Shown: piece after piece, positions 51,271-59,766 of the stretch | Layout of the letters: each line of letters begins with the position of its first letter | How positions within the stretch are numbered: the stretch's first letter is position 1 | NCBI RefSeq assembly: GCF_017873235.1 | Contig: NZ_JAGGJZ010000003.1 | Location: 186,001 to 250,000 of the forward strand | From: Clostridium moniliforme | GTDB taxonomy: Bacteria; Bacillota; Clostridia; Clostridiales; Clostridiaceae | Length of the DNA: 64,000 bases | Direction of reading: 5' to 3' | Made by a program: the position numbers and the translations under genes | Notes under the pieces: generated by a model | The model's database searches: none | Seen by the model: the letters and a program-made list of their open reading frames with translations, nothing else | Told to the model about the DNA's origin: nothing

Positions 51271-52233
51271 ATGCCAGTAACATTAGCAGAGGCAAAATTA
51301 AATGTACAAGATGCATTACAAATGGGAGTAATTGATGAATTTAGAAAATCAAATTGGATTTTAGATCATTTAACATTTGATGATGCAGTTTCACCAACAG
51401 GTGGTGGGGCAACACTTACTTATTCATATACTAGATTAAAAACACAACCAACAGCTGCATTTAGAGATATTAATACAGAATATTCACCAAGTGAAGTTAC
51501 TAAGGAAAGACATTCAGTAGATATAAAGATATTTGGTGGTAGCTATCAAATTGATAGAGTTATAGCCAATATGGGTGGAATTATTTCAGAAATAGAATTA
51601 CAACAAGCTCAAAAAATTAAAGCAGCTCAAGCTTTATTTAATGATACATTTATAAATGGAGATAGTGCTACAGATAGTAAGGCCTTTGATGGACTAGAAA
51701 AAGCTCTAAAAGGTTCATCTACTGAATATAATGCGAGTGGAGATAGTATAATTGATTTATCAACTTCTAAAGCTGTAACAGATAATTATGTTGCTTTTTT
51801 AGATATGTTAGATGAATTTTTAACTACATTAGATGGAACACCATCATTCATAGCGGGGAACACAAAACTTATATCTAAATTAAGAGCATGTGCAAGAAGA
51901 GCTAGTATGTATCAAGTAACAAAAAATGATTGGGGACAACAAGTAGAATCTTATGGAAATATACCATTTGTGGATTTAGGTACAAAGCCAGGAAGTAATG
52001 AAGATGTAGTTAAAACTGATTCTTCAAAAGGAACAACTTCATTATATGTTGCAAGATTAGGTTTAGATGGATTACATGGAGTATCTATGGCTGGAGTATC
52101 ACCAGTACAAACATGGTTGCCTGATTTTAAAACAGCAGGAGCAGTAAAAACAGGTGAGGTTGAAATGAATGCAGCCATAGCATTAAAAGCTAGTAAAGCA
52201 GCAGGGGTATTTAGAAATATAAAAGTTAAATAG
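51271..52233 (+). CDS. Major capsid protein (HK97 fold, SPP1/PBSX-like)
   Basis: 320 residues. N-terminus VTLAEAKLNVQDALQMGVID, then GGGATLTYSYTRLKTQPTAA and KIFGGSYQIDRVIANMGG, with a C-terminal GLDGLHGVSMAG strand. No separate protease or delta domain, matching use of the dedicated scaffold. AAAGGGAGATGATTTT precedes ATG 51271. Confidence 0.92.
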   Translation: MPVTLAEAKLNVQDALQMGVIDEFRKSNWILDHLTFDDAVSPTGGGATLTYSYTRLKTQPTAAFRDINTEYSPSEVTKERHSVDIKIFGGSYQIDRVIANMGGIISEIELQQAQKIKAAQALFNDTFINGDSATDSKAFDGLEKALKGSSTEYNASGDSIIDLSTSKAVTDNYVAFLDMLDEFLTTLDGTPSFIAGNTKLISKLRACARRASMYQVTKNDWGQQVESYGNIPFVDLGTKPGSNEDVVKTDSSKGTTSLYVARLGLDGLHGVSMAGVSPVQTWLPDFKTAGAVKTGEVEMNAAIALKASKAAGVFRNIKVK

Positions 52234-52244
52234 GAGGTATTAGT

Positions 52245-52532
52245 ATGGCTAAAATAGTAGCACCTAATAAACAATACACTGGCATTAGTGCTAGTGTATA
52301 TTTTTGCAATGGAATTGGAGAAACAACTAATGAAGATTTAATTAGTTGGTTTAAGGAACATGGTTATAGCGTTGTAGAAGAAGATATTGCAAAAAAAGAT
52401 AAGAGTATAGATGAAATGTCAGTGGAGGAACTTATAGCTTATGCAAATGAACATAACATAGACATAGGAAAAGCTACAACACAAAGTGGAATAATAGAAA
52501 AAATTAAAACTGCAGAGCAAAAAGGTGAATAA
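52245..52532 (+). CDS. Small head protein with HeH/LEM-like C-terminus
   Basis: 95 residues. N-terminal beta stretch KIVAPNKQYTGISASVYFCNG, middle WFKEHGYSVVEED, and a helical C-terminal module MSVEELIAYANEHNIDIGKA like HeH/Rho-N domains. Sits after the major capsid gene, where head decoration or fibre proteins occur. TAGGAGGTATTAGT precedes the ATG. Confidence 0.65.
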   Translation: MAKIVAPNKQYTGISASVYFCNGIGETTNEDLISWFKEHGYSVVEEDIAKKDKSIDEMSVEELIAYANEHNIDIGKATTQSGIIEKIKTAEQKGE

Positions 52533-52533
52533 T

Positions 52534-52896
52534 ATGTCTTATGTAGATAGTTCATATTATAGAGAAGAATTTAAAGGTAAAATCATTGACGATGATAATT
52601 TAGAAAATATATTAGAAAGAGCATCAGATCAGATTGATGTTTTAACTTATAACAGAATAATAGGAATAGAATTTAAAAATTTATCTCCATTTCAACAAGA
52701 CAAAATTAAAAAAGCTATATGCTTACAAGCAGAGTTTATAGAGCAATATGGTGATTTTATAAATATGCCTTTAAGTAGTTATTCAGTTGGTGGTACATCT
52801 GTTAGTTTTAATGGAAGTATAGTAAATGGAATAACTACAACTAAAGAAGTTATTAATTATATATCTCAAACAGGTTTAAATAGTAGGAGGTTATAG
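52534..52896 (+). CDS. Head-tail connector protein
   Basis: 120 residues from ATG 52534 (AAAGGTGAATA upstream). Starts SYVDSSYYREEFKGKIIDDD and has a helical pair LENILERASDQIDVLTYNRI, as in SPP1 gp15-like connectors that dock under the portal. A C-terminal FNGSIVNGITTTKEVINYI region completes the family pattern. Confidence 0.82.
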   Translation: MSYVDSSYYREEFKGKIIDDDNLENILERASDQIDVLTYNRIIGIEFKNLSPFQQDKIKKAICLQAEFIEQYGDFINMPLSSYSVGGTSVSFNGSIVNGITTTKEVINYISQTGLNSRRL

Positions 52897-52898
52897 GT

Positions 52899-53225
52899 AT
52901 GGGTGTTAAATTACCATTTCCTAAATGGATATTGAATACTCCAATAAAAGTCTATCAAACATTCATTAATGAAGATGGAGAGCCAGTAGAAACTCTTTTA
53001 TATGATGGTTTATGTAATTATAATGAGAAAAGTAAACAAACTTTAGATGCTGAAAGAAGGTTAGTAACTCTTTCAGGTAAAGTTATTATTGAAGGTGATA
53101 TTAATCCAGGTAAATTAATAGAAGGATATATTAAAATTGGAGATATAAAAAAAGATATTTATAAATCATCAAGACCACGTAATCCAGATGGTTCTGTATT
53201 TAGTACTGAATTGGAGCTCATTTAA
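52899..53225 (+). CDS. Minor capsid / head closure protein
   Basis: 108 residues. Starts with LPFPKWILNTPIKVYQ; the strand LYDGLCNYNEKSKQTLDAER and KVIIEGDINPG are typical of Minor_capsid_1-type closure proteins. TAGGAGGTTATAGGT upstream. Overlaps the next gene by one base, so translation is coupled. Confidence 0.8.
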   Translation: MGVKLPFPKWILNTPIKVYQTFINEDGEPVETLLYDGLCNYNEKSKQTLDAERRLVTLSGKVIIEGDINPGKLIEGYIKIGDIKKDIYKSSRPRNPDGSVFSTELELI

Positions 53226-53611
53226 TGAAATCTAAAGTAACAATAAAATTAGATAGAGCAAAGATAAATACAATAGTAAATGCTAAAAATAAAGCTTTAG
53301 AAGAAACCACAGAAAATATATTAAGTGATATTAAGACAAGTGCTGTGGTCCCAAAGGGAGATACTGGAGAACTTGAAAGAAGTGGTTTTGTTGATTTATC
53401 AAGAATAAATGATGGAATAACATCTATAATTTTTGATACACCATATGCAAGAAGATTATATTGGCATCCAGAGTATAACTTTAGACAAGATAAAAATATA
53501 AATGCACAAGGTAAATGGATGCAGTCTTATATTGATGGAGATAATGAAGAATTTGTTGTTAATGCATACAAAGAAAATTTAAAAAAATTTAGCAAAGGAT
53601 TGATTAAATAA
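53225..53611 (+). CDS. Minor capsid protein 2-like
   Basis: 128 residues. KNKALEETTENILSDIKTSA, VPKGDTGELERSG and TPYARRLYWHPEYNF with GKWMQSYIDG match the Minor_capsid_2/HK97 gp10-type neck group. Starts at the previous stop and ends at the next start, one-base overlaps on both sides. Confidence 0.85.
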   Translation: MKSKVTIKLDRAKINTIVNAKNKALEETTENILSDIKTSAVVPKGDTGELERSGFVDLSRINDGITSIIFDTPYARRLYWHPEYNFRQDKNINAQGKWMQSYIDGDNEEFVVNAYKENLKKFSKGLIK

Positions 53612-53997
53612 TGTTGCTAAGTGAAGTAAGAGAATATTTAAAAATTAAAATAGAATGTCCTCAATGGTATATAGGAAAGATAGATGGAACTAAAGAACAA
53701 TGTATAGGTATTTATAGTATAAGAGGACCAAGAAGTCATATAGCCTTAGGTGGATTAGAAAATACAAGCTATTCTACTAAGGCTATTTCTATATTAATAC
53801 ATTGGGGAAAGAATGCTAATATAGCAGAACAAAAAGCACAAGAAGTATATAATGTTTTATTTGGTGAAAAAGCAATTATAGGTGGTAAAAGAGTTATAGA
53901 TTTCAATATGAGAACTACAGAGCCTATAAGTGTTGGAACAGATAAAAATGGGATATACGAATATGTTATAGAAGTAAAGATAATACACGAAAGGTAG
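53611..53997 (+). CDS. Tail terminator / minor capsid protein 3-like
   Basis: 128 residues. CPQWYIGKIDGTKEQCIGIY, GPRSHIALGGLENTSYSTKA and ISILIHWGKN are typical of the phage minor capsid C-type tail terminator family, which ends the tail tube and mates it to the head. Confidence 0.82.
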   Translation: MLLSEVREYLKIKIECPQWYIGKIDGTKEQCIGIYSIRGPRSHIALGGLENTSYSTKAISILIHWGKNANIAEQKAQEVYNVLFGEKAIIGGKRVIDFNMRTTEPISVGTDKNGIYEYVIEVKIIHER

Positions 53998-54005
53998 GTA
54001 ATATA

Positions 54006-54476
54006 ATGGCAGGATTTGAAGGAGTATTTCCAGTTTATAATTTAAAATTTAAGATTGGAATAAAAGGTACAAAAAGCAATGATGATACAGATATGGTTGA
54101 AATAGCAGATATGGAGAATTTCGGTATAAAGATAGATGGTAAGGTACAGGACTGGACACCTATGAATACAGCAGGCTGGGCTAGAAATTTAATGACAGGA
54201 AAGGCCTTTTCTTTATCTTTAAAAGGAAAAAGACATGTAGGTAATCCAGGTAATGATTATGTTGCAGGTGTTGCATGGAAAGATGGTTTAGATTGTAGTT
54301 CAAAAGGTGCTATAGAATTTCCAGATGGCTCAAAACTTACATTTGATTGTGTAATTGATGTTAAGAATGTAGGTGGAGATGATAGTACAAAGGTTGCTCC
54401 ACTTGAATTTGATTTAAAAGGTGATGGAAAACCAACATATACACCAGGAACATCATCACCAGGAGTAAGTCATTAG
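54006..54476 (+). CDS. Major tail tube protein
   Basis: 156 residues. Features GVFPVYNLKFKIGIKG, WTPMNTAGWARNLMTGKAFS and PDGSKLTFDCVIDVKNVGG, typical of Lactobacillales/Clostridium siphophage tube proteins. The C-terminal tail is Thr/Pro/Gly/Ser-rich. AGGTAGGTAATATA precedes the ATG. Confidence 0.87.
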   Translation: MAGFEGVFPVYNLKFKIGIKGTKSNDDTDMVEIADMENFGIKIDGKVQDWTPMNTAGWARNLMTGKAFSLSLKGKRHVGNPGNDYVAGVAWKDGLDCSSKGAIEFPDGSKLTFDCVIDVKNVGGDDSTKVAPLEFDLKGDGKPTYTPGTSSPGVSH

Positions 54477-54488
54477 GAGGTATAGACA

Positions 54489-54854
54489 ATGGCAAAAGTA
54501 TATAACATAATGGATAAATTGGTTAATGTAAGACCAACAGTAAAAATAGATGAAGAACATGAGTATAAAATAAATAACAGTAAAAACAATGCAGTTTATA
54601 TTCAATCTTTATTTTCTAATAATAAGAAAAATAAAAGCAAAGATAAAGAAATAAATGAGTTTGAAGCTTTAGATGAAATAATTAAAGCATCTTTAGGAAA
54701 AGAAGCTTTTGATTATATAGAAAGCTTAGATTTAAGCCTAGAAGGGTATAACTTAATAGTTAATACTATAATGGCTGGAATATCAAACGTAGAACTTGAA
54801 GAAATTGAGGAAATGGGTAAAAAAGAAATGGAGCGATTTCAAGAAGAAAAATAA
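54489..54854 (+). CDS. Tail assembly chaperone, short form
   Basis: 121 residues. NIMDKLVNVRPTVKIDEEHE and a helical body with IIKASLGKEAFDYIESLDLS fit chaperones that hold the tape measure. It stops at TAA 54852 directly after GAAGAAAAA. AGGAGGTATAGACA precedes ATG 54489. The second frame overlaps its 3' end. Confidence 0.82.
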   Translation: MAKVYNIMDKLVNVRPTVKIDEEHEYKINNSKNNAVYIQSLFSNNKKNKSKDKEINEFEALDEIIKASLGKEAFDYIESLDLSLEGYNLIVNTIMAGISNVELEEIEEMGKKEMERFQEEK

Positions 54855-55176
54855 CCAATGGTATGATTTAATTGAAGATTGGGAGCTTATAGATGCTTCC
54901 TTTACAGCTCAATATGGTATAAGACTTAGGAATGAACCAGATATGAGTTGGGATGAGTTTTGTACTTTACTTAGTGGAATAATGCCTAAAACTCCACTTG
55001 GTCAAATTATTTCTATAAGAAGTGAAGAAGATGAAGAAATACTAAAGAACTTTACTAAAGAACAACATAAAATTAGGAACGAGTGGAGAAACAAACAATT
55101 AGAAGAAATGACAGATGAAGAAAAAGAACAGCAAATAAAAGAAATACAAGAATTATTCAAACAAGCATTTAGTTAA
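54796..55176 (+). CDS. Tail assembly chaperone, frameshift extension (Gp15-like)
   Basis: Frame is +1 (or -2) relative to the short form. Conserved Gp15-like sequence WYDLIEDWELIDASFTAQYG and MSWDEFCTLLSGIMPKTPLG appears only after the end of the first frame. The frame has just a TTG at 54796 with no ribosome site and no ATG until deep inside the conserved part, so it is most likely reached by ribosomal shift at GAAAAATAAC (54846-54855). A hairpin with T residues overlaps its stop (55163-55198). Confidence 0.75.
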   Translation: MKKLRKWVKKKWSDFKKKNNQWYDLIEDWELIDASFTAQYGIRLRNEPDMSWDEFCTLLSGIMPKTPLGQIISIRSEEDEEILKNFTKEQHKIRNEWRNKQLEEMTDEEKEQQIKEIQELFKQAFS

Positions 55177-55198
55177 ATCTAGGTGCTTGTTTTATTTT
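55163..55198 (+). terminator. Terminator-like hairpin at the chaperone stop codon
   Basis: AAGCATTTAG pairs with CTAGGTGCTT (two G-T pairs) around TTAAAT, then GTTTTATTTT. It may only attenuate, as the tape measure gene follows at once. Confidence 0.6.
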
Positions 55199-55220
55199 AG
55201 ATGAAAGGCAGGTGAAGTTA

Positions 55221-58200
55221 GTGGCAGATAACGATAGCGTAGGTAAGATTGGCCTTGATTTGGAGATACAAGGGGACGATATAGAAAAACAAATAGAGCA
55301 TATGGCATCTAAGATAGGAAGTCAAATAAGTAAAACTTTAGAAGGAATTACAGGCAAGTTTGATTTTAGCTCTATGACTAAAGGAATTTCAGAATCTTTA
55401 AATAGGTCTTTTAATTCTATAAATGAAACAATAAAATCTAATGTTGAAAAGAATAAGCAAAGTATATTAAAAACTATTGAAGAGATTAAGGAAAGAGCTT
55501 TAGATGCTATAAGAAGTATTATGGCCAATGCCAAAAAGATTAAATTACCTTTAAACTTTGAACCTGTAAAAAATATTGTAATGCCTAATCAAACTACTGC
55601 AAAGACAGTTAGTTCGAGAGGTCCACCTAAAACTAATACTGTTAACTTAGAAAGTATTAAAGCACAGATAGATAACTTATCTAGTAGTTTAGATATAACT
55701 AATAGAAGAATAGAACAACAACAAGAAAAGTTAGCAGGATTAAGAGAAGCTTATAACTCTACATTTAATCAAGCAAGAAAAAATAAAATAGAAGAACAAA
55801 TACTAAAAACAGAAGCTACTATAAATAAACTTATAAGTAAAAGTGATAAGGCAGGATTTAAATTAGCTGATTTGGATGCAGAGTTTGAAAGATTAAGTAA
55901 TGCTGCTAAAAGCTCTAGTAGTGGAGTAAACCAAGCTAATGAAAGTATAAAGAGAACATCAAGTGCTGCTAATAATGCTAGTAGAAGCTTAAGAAATGCC
56001 AATAATACAACAAGACAATATAGAAATAACATGAATAGTGCAAGAAGTGTAACAAGAATGTTTATAAGAAGTATGTTTATGTGGGGAATGGTTTTCCCTA
56101 TTGTAATGAAGGGTATAAGTGCGGTTGCAGGATATGTTGGAAGTGCTTTAATGACCAATGCACAATTTGCAAATAGTTTAGAACAGATTAGAACTAATCT
56201 TATGGTTGCTTTTATGCCTATTTATCAAGCAGTATTACCAGCACTTAATGCATTAATGAGTGCATTAGCAACTGTAACAGCATATATTGCAGCATTTGTA
56301 AGTGCGTTGTTTGGTAAAACATATCAAGCTAGTTTTGGAGCAGCAAAACATATGAATGCTTCAATAGCAGCAATGAAAAACATGGAGAAGCAAGGTAAGA
56401 AAACTGGTGGAGCAGTAAAAGGAGTAGGCGATAGTACCGAAAAAGCAGCTAAAAAAATAAAAGGTGCTTTAGCTGGATTTGATGAAATAAATAAATTAAG
56501 TATGCCAAAAGACCCAAAAGATAAAGCTCCAAAAGCACCTAAAGGTGGTGGAGGGGGAATTGACCCAATACCAATGGTTGCTCCTAATGTAGATTTAGGA
56601 CCTACAAGTGCAGCAATGCAAAAAATAAATGGAATGGTAAAAAAATTAAAAGATATTATATCTAGAATATTTCAACCTTTTAAAGCTGCATGGGCAAGAG
56701 AAGGTGCTGCAACTATTGCAAGTATTAAATATGCATTACATGGGATTTGGGAGTTAATAAGATCTATAGGGCATAGCTTTTTAGAAGTATGGACTAATGG
56801 AACTGGTGAAGCAATACTTGTTGTTATTCTACAGATTCTACAAAACATATTTAATATTATAGGTGATATAGGTATTACTTTTGCTAATGCTTGGAATGCA
56901 GGAGGCATAGGAACTGCTATAGTACAAGGTTTAGCTAATGCCTTTTTAAATGTTTTAACATTAATTAAACATATGGGAGATTCTTTAAGGCAAGTTTGGG
57001 GAGAAGTTGGTCCAGGAGTTGCAAAAACTTTCATGTCAATACTTCATTCAACATCTAAAGTACTTGAAAACTTAACTCAAAAATTAGTTTATGTTTGGGA
57101 TCATGGTGGAAGTCATTTATTTCAAGGATTTATAAGATTAGGAGCAAAAGTATTTGAATTAGCTGGATATATTTATACTCAATTTGTTGTTCCTATGGTC
57201 AATTGGTTTATAAATAATATAGCACCAGTTATCGCAAAAGTAGCAGATGTAGTAGGAACTATTTTTGATGCATTTAGTAATTTAATAGGATGGTTATTGG
57301 GAAGTGGTAAACCTGTACTAGACATTATGATAATAACAGTAACAGCATTTTTTGCAGCTTGGAAAGTAGCAAAACTAATGGCATTTATTCAACAGGCTGG
57401 TGGTGTTGTAGGAGTTCTAGGCAATATAGGAAGAGCATTAAAAGAATGCACTTTAACTAAAATAGCAGATAGAATTGAAACAATGAAGTTAACTTTAATG
57501 TATGCCAAAGATTTTATTGTTTCATTAGGAAAGGGAACATTAGAATTAATAAAACAAGCAGGACAATTTGTAATAAATACTGGTTTAAAAATAGCAGATG
57601 CAACAGCACAAGGTGTAATGACTGCTGCAACTGTGGCTTGGAATGCAGTTTGTGTAATAGCAACAACTGTTACTACTGCTTTAGGAGCTGCAATAGCTTT
57701 CTTAACAAGTCCAATAGGTATAGCTATATTAGCAATAACAGCTATCATAGCTACAGGAGTTCTTTTATATAAACATTGGGATGTTGTTAAGGCTAAAGCT
57801 ATAGAAGTATGGGGTAAGATAAAGGATGTATTTAATACTTTCAAAAATTGGTTACAAGGAGTATTCCAAAGAGATTGGTCTAAGAGTTTTGGAATATTAG
57901 GAAACCTATTAAATGCATTTTTGAGAAATGTACACAATATATTTGGTGGAGTAAAACGTATCTTTGGAGGAATTATAGATTTTGTTTCTGGTGTATTTAC
58001 AGGAAACTGGAGAAGGGCATGGAATGGAGTTAAAGAAATATTTAGAGGAGCGTTCCAATCTTTAGGAGGAATTGCAAAGGCACCACTTAATGCTGTAATA
58101 GGAATAGTTAATGGAGCAATAAGTGGAATTAACTCTATTAGTTTTGATGTTCCAAGTTGGGTACCTATGTTTGGAGGCCGACATTTTGGTCCTAGTATTC

Positions 58201-58649
58201 CACATATGCCTTACTTAGCAAAAGGTGGTATTGTAGATAAGCCCACACAAGCAGTAGTAGGAGAAGCAGGAACAGAAGCTGTAGTACCTTTAGAAAATAA
58301 TACAGGTGGATTAGATTTATTAGCAAATAAATTAACTGAAAGAATAAATAATATATTAGCAACTTCAAGCAGTTTATTACAACAACCAAATTTAACTATG
58401 CTTGGACAAAGCTCTAATGTAGATAATACAAATACTAATGATCCTAATTACTTAGAAAAATTAAAAGAAGCAATTATTGAAGCTATAAAAGAGAGCAAAG
58501 AAGATAAAGAAGATAAATATAATGGAAATAGTGACAGAGATATGGGAGATATAGTTTTAAAAGTTGGAGAAAATGAATTTGGAAGAATTGCTATAAAGAC
58601 TATAAATAAATTAAATAAAATCTCTGGAAAGCAATTATTGATACTTTAG
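55221..58649 (+). CDS. Tail tape measure protein
   Basis: 1142 residues from GTG 55221 (AGGTGAAGTTA upstream). N-terminal coiled coils (about 20-280), then a hydrophobic section with FIRSMFMWGMVFPIVMKGIS, a Gly/Pro-rich bend, repeated amphipathic helices and further membrane-like stretches (AAIAFLTSPIGIAILAITAI), and the C-terminal motif YLAKGGIVDKPTQAVVGEAG with EAVVPLENN, diagnostic for tape measures. Sets tail length and passes through the membrane during DNA injection. Confidence 0.95.
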   Translation: MADNDSVGKIGLDLEIQGDDIEKQIEHMASKIGSQISKTLEGITGKFDFSSMTKGISESLNRSFNSINETIKSNVEKNKQSILKTIEEIKERALDAIRSIMANAKKIKLPLNFEPVKNIVMPNQTTAKTVSSRGPPKTNTVNLESIKAQIDNLSSSLDITNRRIEQQQEKLAGLREAYNSTFNQARKNKIEEQILKTEATINKLISKSDKAGFKLADLDAEFERLSNAAKSSSSGVNQANESIKRTSSAANNASRSLRNANNTTRQYRNNMNSARSVTRMFIRSMFMWGMVFPIVMKGISAVAGYVGSALMTNAQFANSLEQIRTNLMVAFMPIYQAVLPALNALMSALATVTAYIAAFVSALFGKTYQASFGAAKHMNASIAAMKNMEKQGKKTGGAVKGVGDSTEKAAKKIKGALAGFDEINKLSMPKDPKDKAPKAPKGGGGGIDPIPMVAPNVDLGPTSAAMQKINGMVKKLKDIISRIFQPFKAAWAREGAATIASIKYALHGIWELIRSIGHSFLEVWTNGTGEAILVVILQILQNIFNIIGDIGITFANAWNAGGIGTAIVQGLANAFLNVLTLIKHMGDSLRQVWGEVGPGVAKTFMSILHSTSKVLENLTQKLVYVWDHGGSHLFQGFIRLGAKVFELAGYIYTQFVVPMVNWFINNIAPVIAKVADVVGTIFDAFSNLIGWLLGSGKPVLDIMIITVTAFFAAWKVAKLMAFIQQAGGVVGVLGNIGRALKECTLTKIADRIETMKLTLMYAKDFIVSLGKGTLELIKQAGQFVINTGLKIADATAQGVMTAATVAWNAVCVIATTVTTALGAAIAFLTSPIGIAILAITAIIATGVLLYKHWDVVKAKAIEVWGKIKDVFNTFKNWLQGVFQRDWSKSFGILGNLLNAFLRNVHNIFGGVKRIFGGIIDFVSGVFTGNWRRAWNGVKEIFRGAFQSLGGIAKAPLNAVIGIVNGAISGINSISFDVPSWVPMFGGRHFGPSIPHMPYLAKGGIVDKPTQAVVGEAGTEAVVPLENNTGGLDLLANKLTERINNILATSSSLLQQPNLTMLGQSSNVDNTNTNDPNYLEKLKEAIIEAIKESKEDKEDKYNGNSDRDMGDIVLKVGENEFGRIAIKTINKLNKISGKQLLIL

Positions 58650-58652
58650 GGG

Positions 58653-59006
58653 GTGGCAATAATAAGTTTAGTAATTAATGGGGTAACAGTTGTTGCTCCT
58701 AAAAGTTTTAAAGTAAACATAATGGATTTAGATGGGGAAAATAGTAATAGAAATGCAAAAGGCGTAATGCTTAGAGATAGGTTAAGAGTTACAAGAAAAT
58801 TAGAAATAGAATGGGGTCCATTAACAGAAAGTGAAATAAGAGAAATATTAAATGCAGTGAGTGATGTATATTTTTCAGTTTATTATCCAGATCCAAAGGA
58901 TGGACAAATAACAAAAACATTTTATACAGGAGATAGGTCAGCACCAGCTTTTGATTTTGAAAGCAATATGTGGCAGTGCCTATCTTTTAATTTAATAGAA
59001 AAATAG
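58653..59006 (+). CDS. Tail protein (DUF6711-like)
   Basis: 117 residues. Starts with GTG 58653 just after the tape measure; GGGG touches the start, so initiation may be coupled. ISLVINGVTVVAPKSFKVN, then LRVTRKLEIEWGPLTESEI and VYFSVYYPDPKDG match a small tail protein family found between tape measure and baseplate hub. Confidence 0.7.
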   Translation: MAIISLVINGVTVVAPKSFKVNIMDLDGENSNRNAKGVMLRDRLRVTRKLEIEWGPLTESEIREILNAVSDVYFSVYYPDPKDGQITKTFYTGDRSAPAFDFESNMWQCLSFNLIEK

Positions 59007-59022
59007 AAAGAAGGAATTAAAA

Positions 59023-59286
59023 ATGACAAATGAAGTAAAGGTAACAAGTACAATAAATGAAACTACAAATTTAAATGGAGTAGTTGAAGTAGAAAAGGAT
59101 GGAATGAATCAACAAGTTATGAATATGAATTGTAGTTTAGTAGAAAATGGAGTTGCTAATATACAAACATATGTAATAAATAAAGAATTATTTTTAGCTA
59201 ATTCTACTTTAGTTGCAGCAGAAGTACAAAAATTTAGAACAAAAGCAAATGAAGTAGCAAAAGGTTTAAATTGTTTTGTATTTTAG
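59023..59286 (+). CDS. Hypothetical tail-region protein, 87 residues
   Basis: KEAGGAATT-type site GAAAGAAGGAATTAAAA precedes ATG 59023. Beta-rich start VTSTINETTNLNGVVEVEKD and a helix at the end (ALVAAEVQKFRTKANEVAKG-like). A terminator follows. Not recognised. Confidence 0.6.
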   Translation: MTNEVKVTSTINETTNLNGVVEVEKDGMNQQVMNMNCSLVENGVANIQTYVINKELFLANSTLVAAEVQKFRTKANEVAKGLNCFVF

Positions 59287-59289
59287 TTT

Positions 59290-59317
59290 AAGAGCTTACA
59301 TTATGTAGGCTCTTTTT
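59290..59317 (+). terminator. Intrinsic terminator
   Basis: AAGAGCTTAC pairs with GTAGGCTCTT (one G-T pair) around ATTAT, then TTT. Confidence 0.75.
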
Positions 59318-59351
59318 ATATTAAATAAAATTAAGAAAGAAGGATTTAAAG

Positions 59352-59732
59352 ATGTCAAAGTTAACAAATAAAGAAATATTAGAAAAAGTAGGAATGCTAG
59401 GAGAAGTTAGTAGAAAGAGTTTACCTGTTAAGGTCAGCTATGCAATAGGTAAAAATATTGGCAAGATAGAAAGTGAGTTAAAGCATTATAACAATGAAAG
59501 AGAAAAGATAGTAGAAAAATATTGTGAAAAAGACGAAGAAGGTAATTTAAAAATAGAAAATGGTAACTATGTTATAAAAGAAGATGAAAAAGAAAATTGG
59601 GAAAAAGATATGAAAGAGTTACAAGATATAGAAGTTGATGTTGATGTACACAAATTTAAATTAGAATTATTAAATGGTTATGATATGACTGCAAGTGAAA
59701 TGATGTGCATTGATTTTATGATAGAAGAATAG
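59352..59732 (+). CDS. DUF1617-like phage tail protein
   Basis: 126 residues, helical. LTNKEILEKVGMLGEVSRKS, a long coiled coil IGKIESELKHYNNEREKIVE, and VDVHKFKLELLNGYDMTASE with MMCIDFMIEE fit DUF1617 proteins of Firmicutes phages, usually near baseplate genes. AAGAAGGATTTAAAG precedes ATG 59352. Confidence 0.65.
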   Translation: MSKLTNKEILEKVGMLGEVSRKSLPVKVSYAIGKNIGKIESELKHYNNEREKIVEKYCEKDEEGNLKIENGNYVIKEDEKENWEKDMKELQDIEVDVDVHKFKLELLNGYDMTASEMMCIDFMIEE

Positions 59733-59766
59733 ATTTAAATTAATTTTTAGGAAAGGAGGTTAGACA

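Noticed and set aside
54796-55176. Separately initiated gene from TTG 54796
   Set aside because: No ribosome site; the segment before 54854 in this frame is Lys-rich and unlike the conserved Gp15 part, which begins only after the first frame ends.
57389-57937. 182-residue antisense ORF in the tape measure gene
   Set aside because: Shadow of the strongly supported plus-strand gene; hydrophobic low-complexity composition mirrors its Ala/Val/Ile codons.
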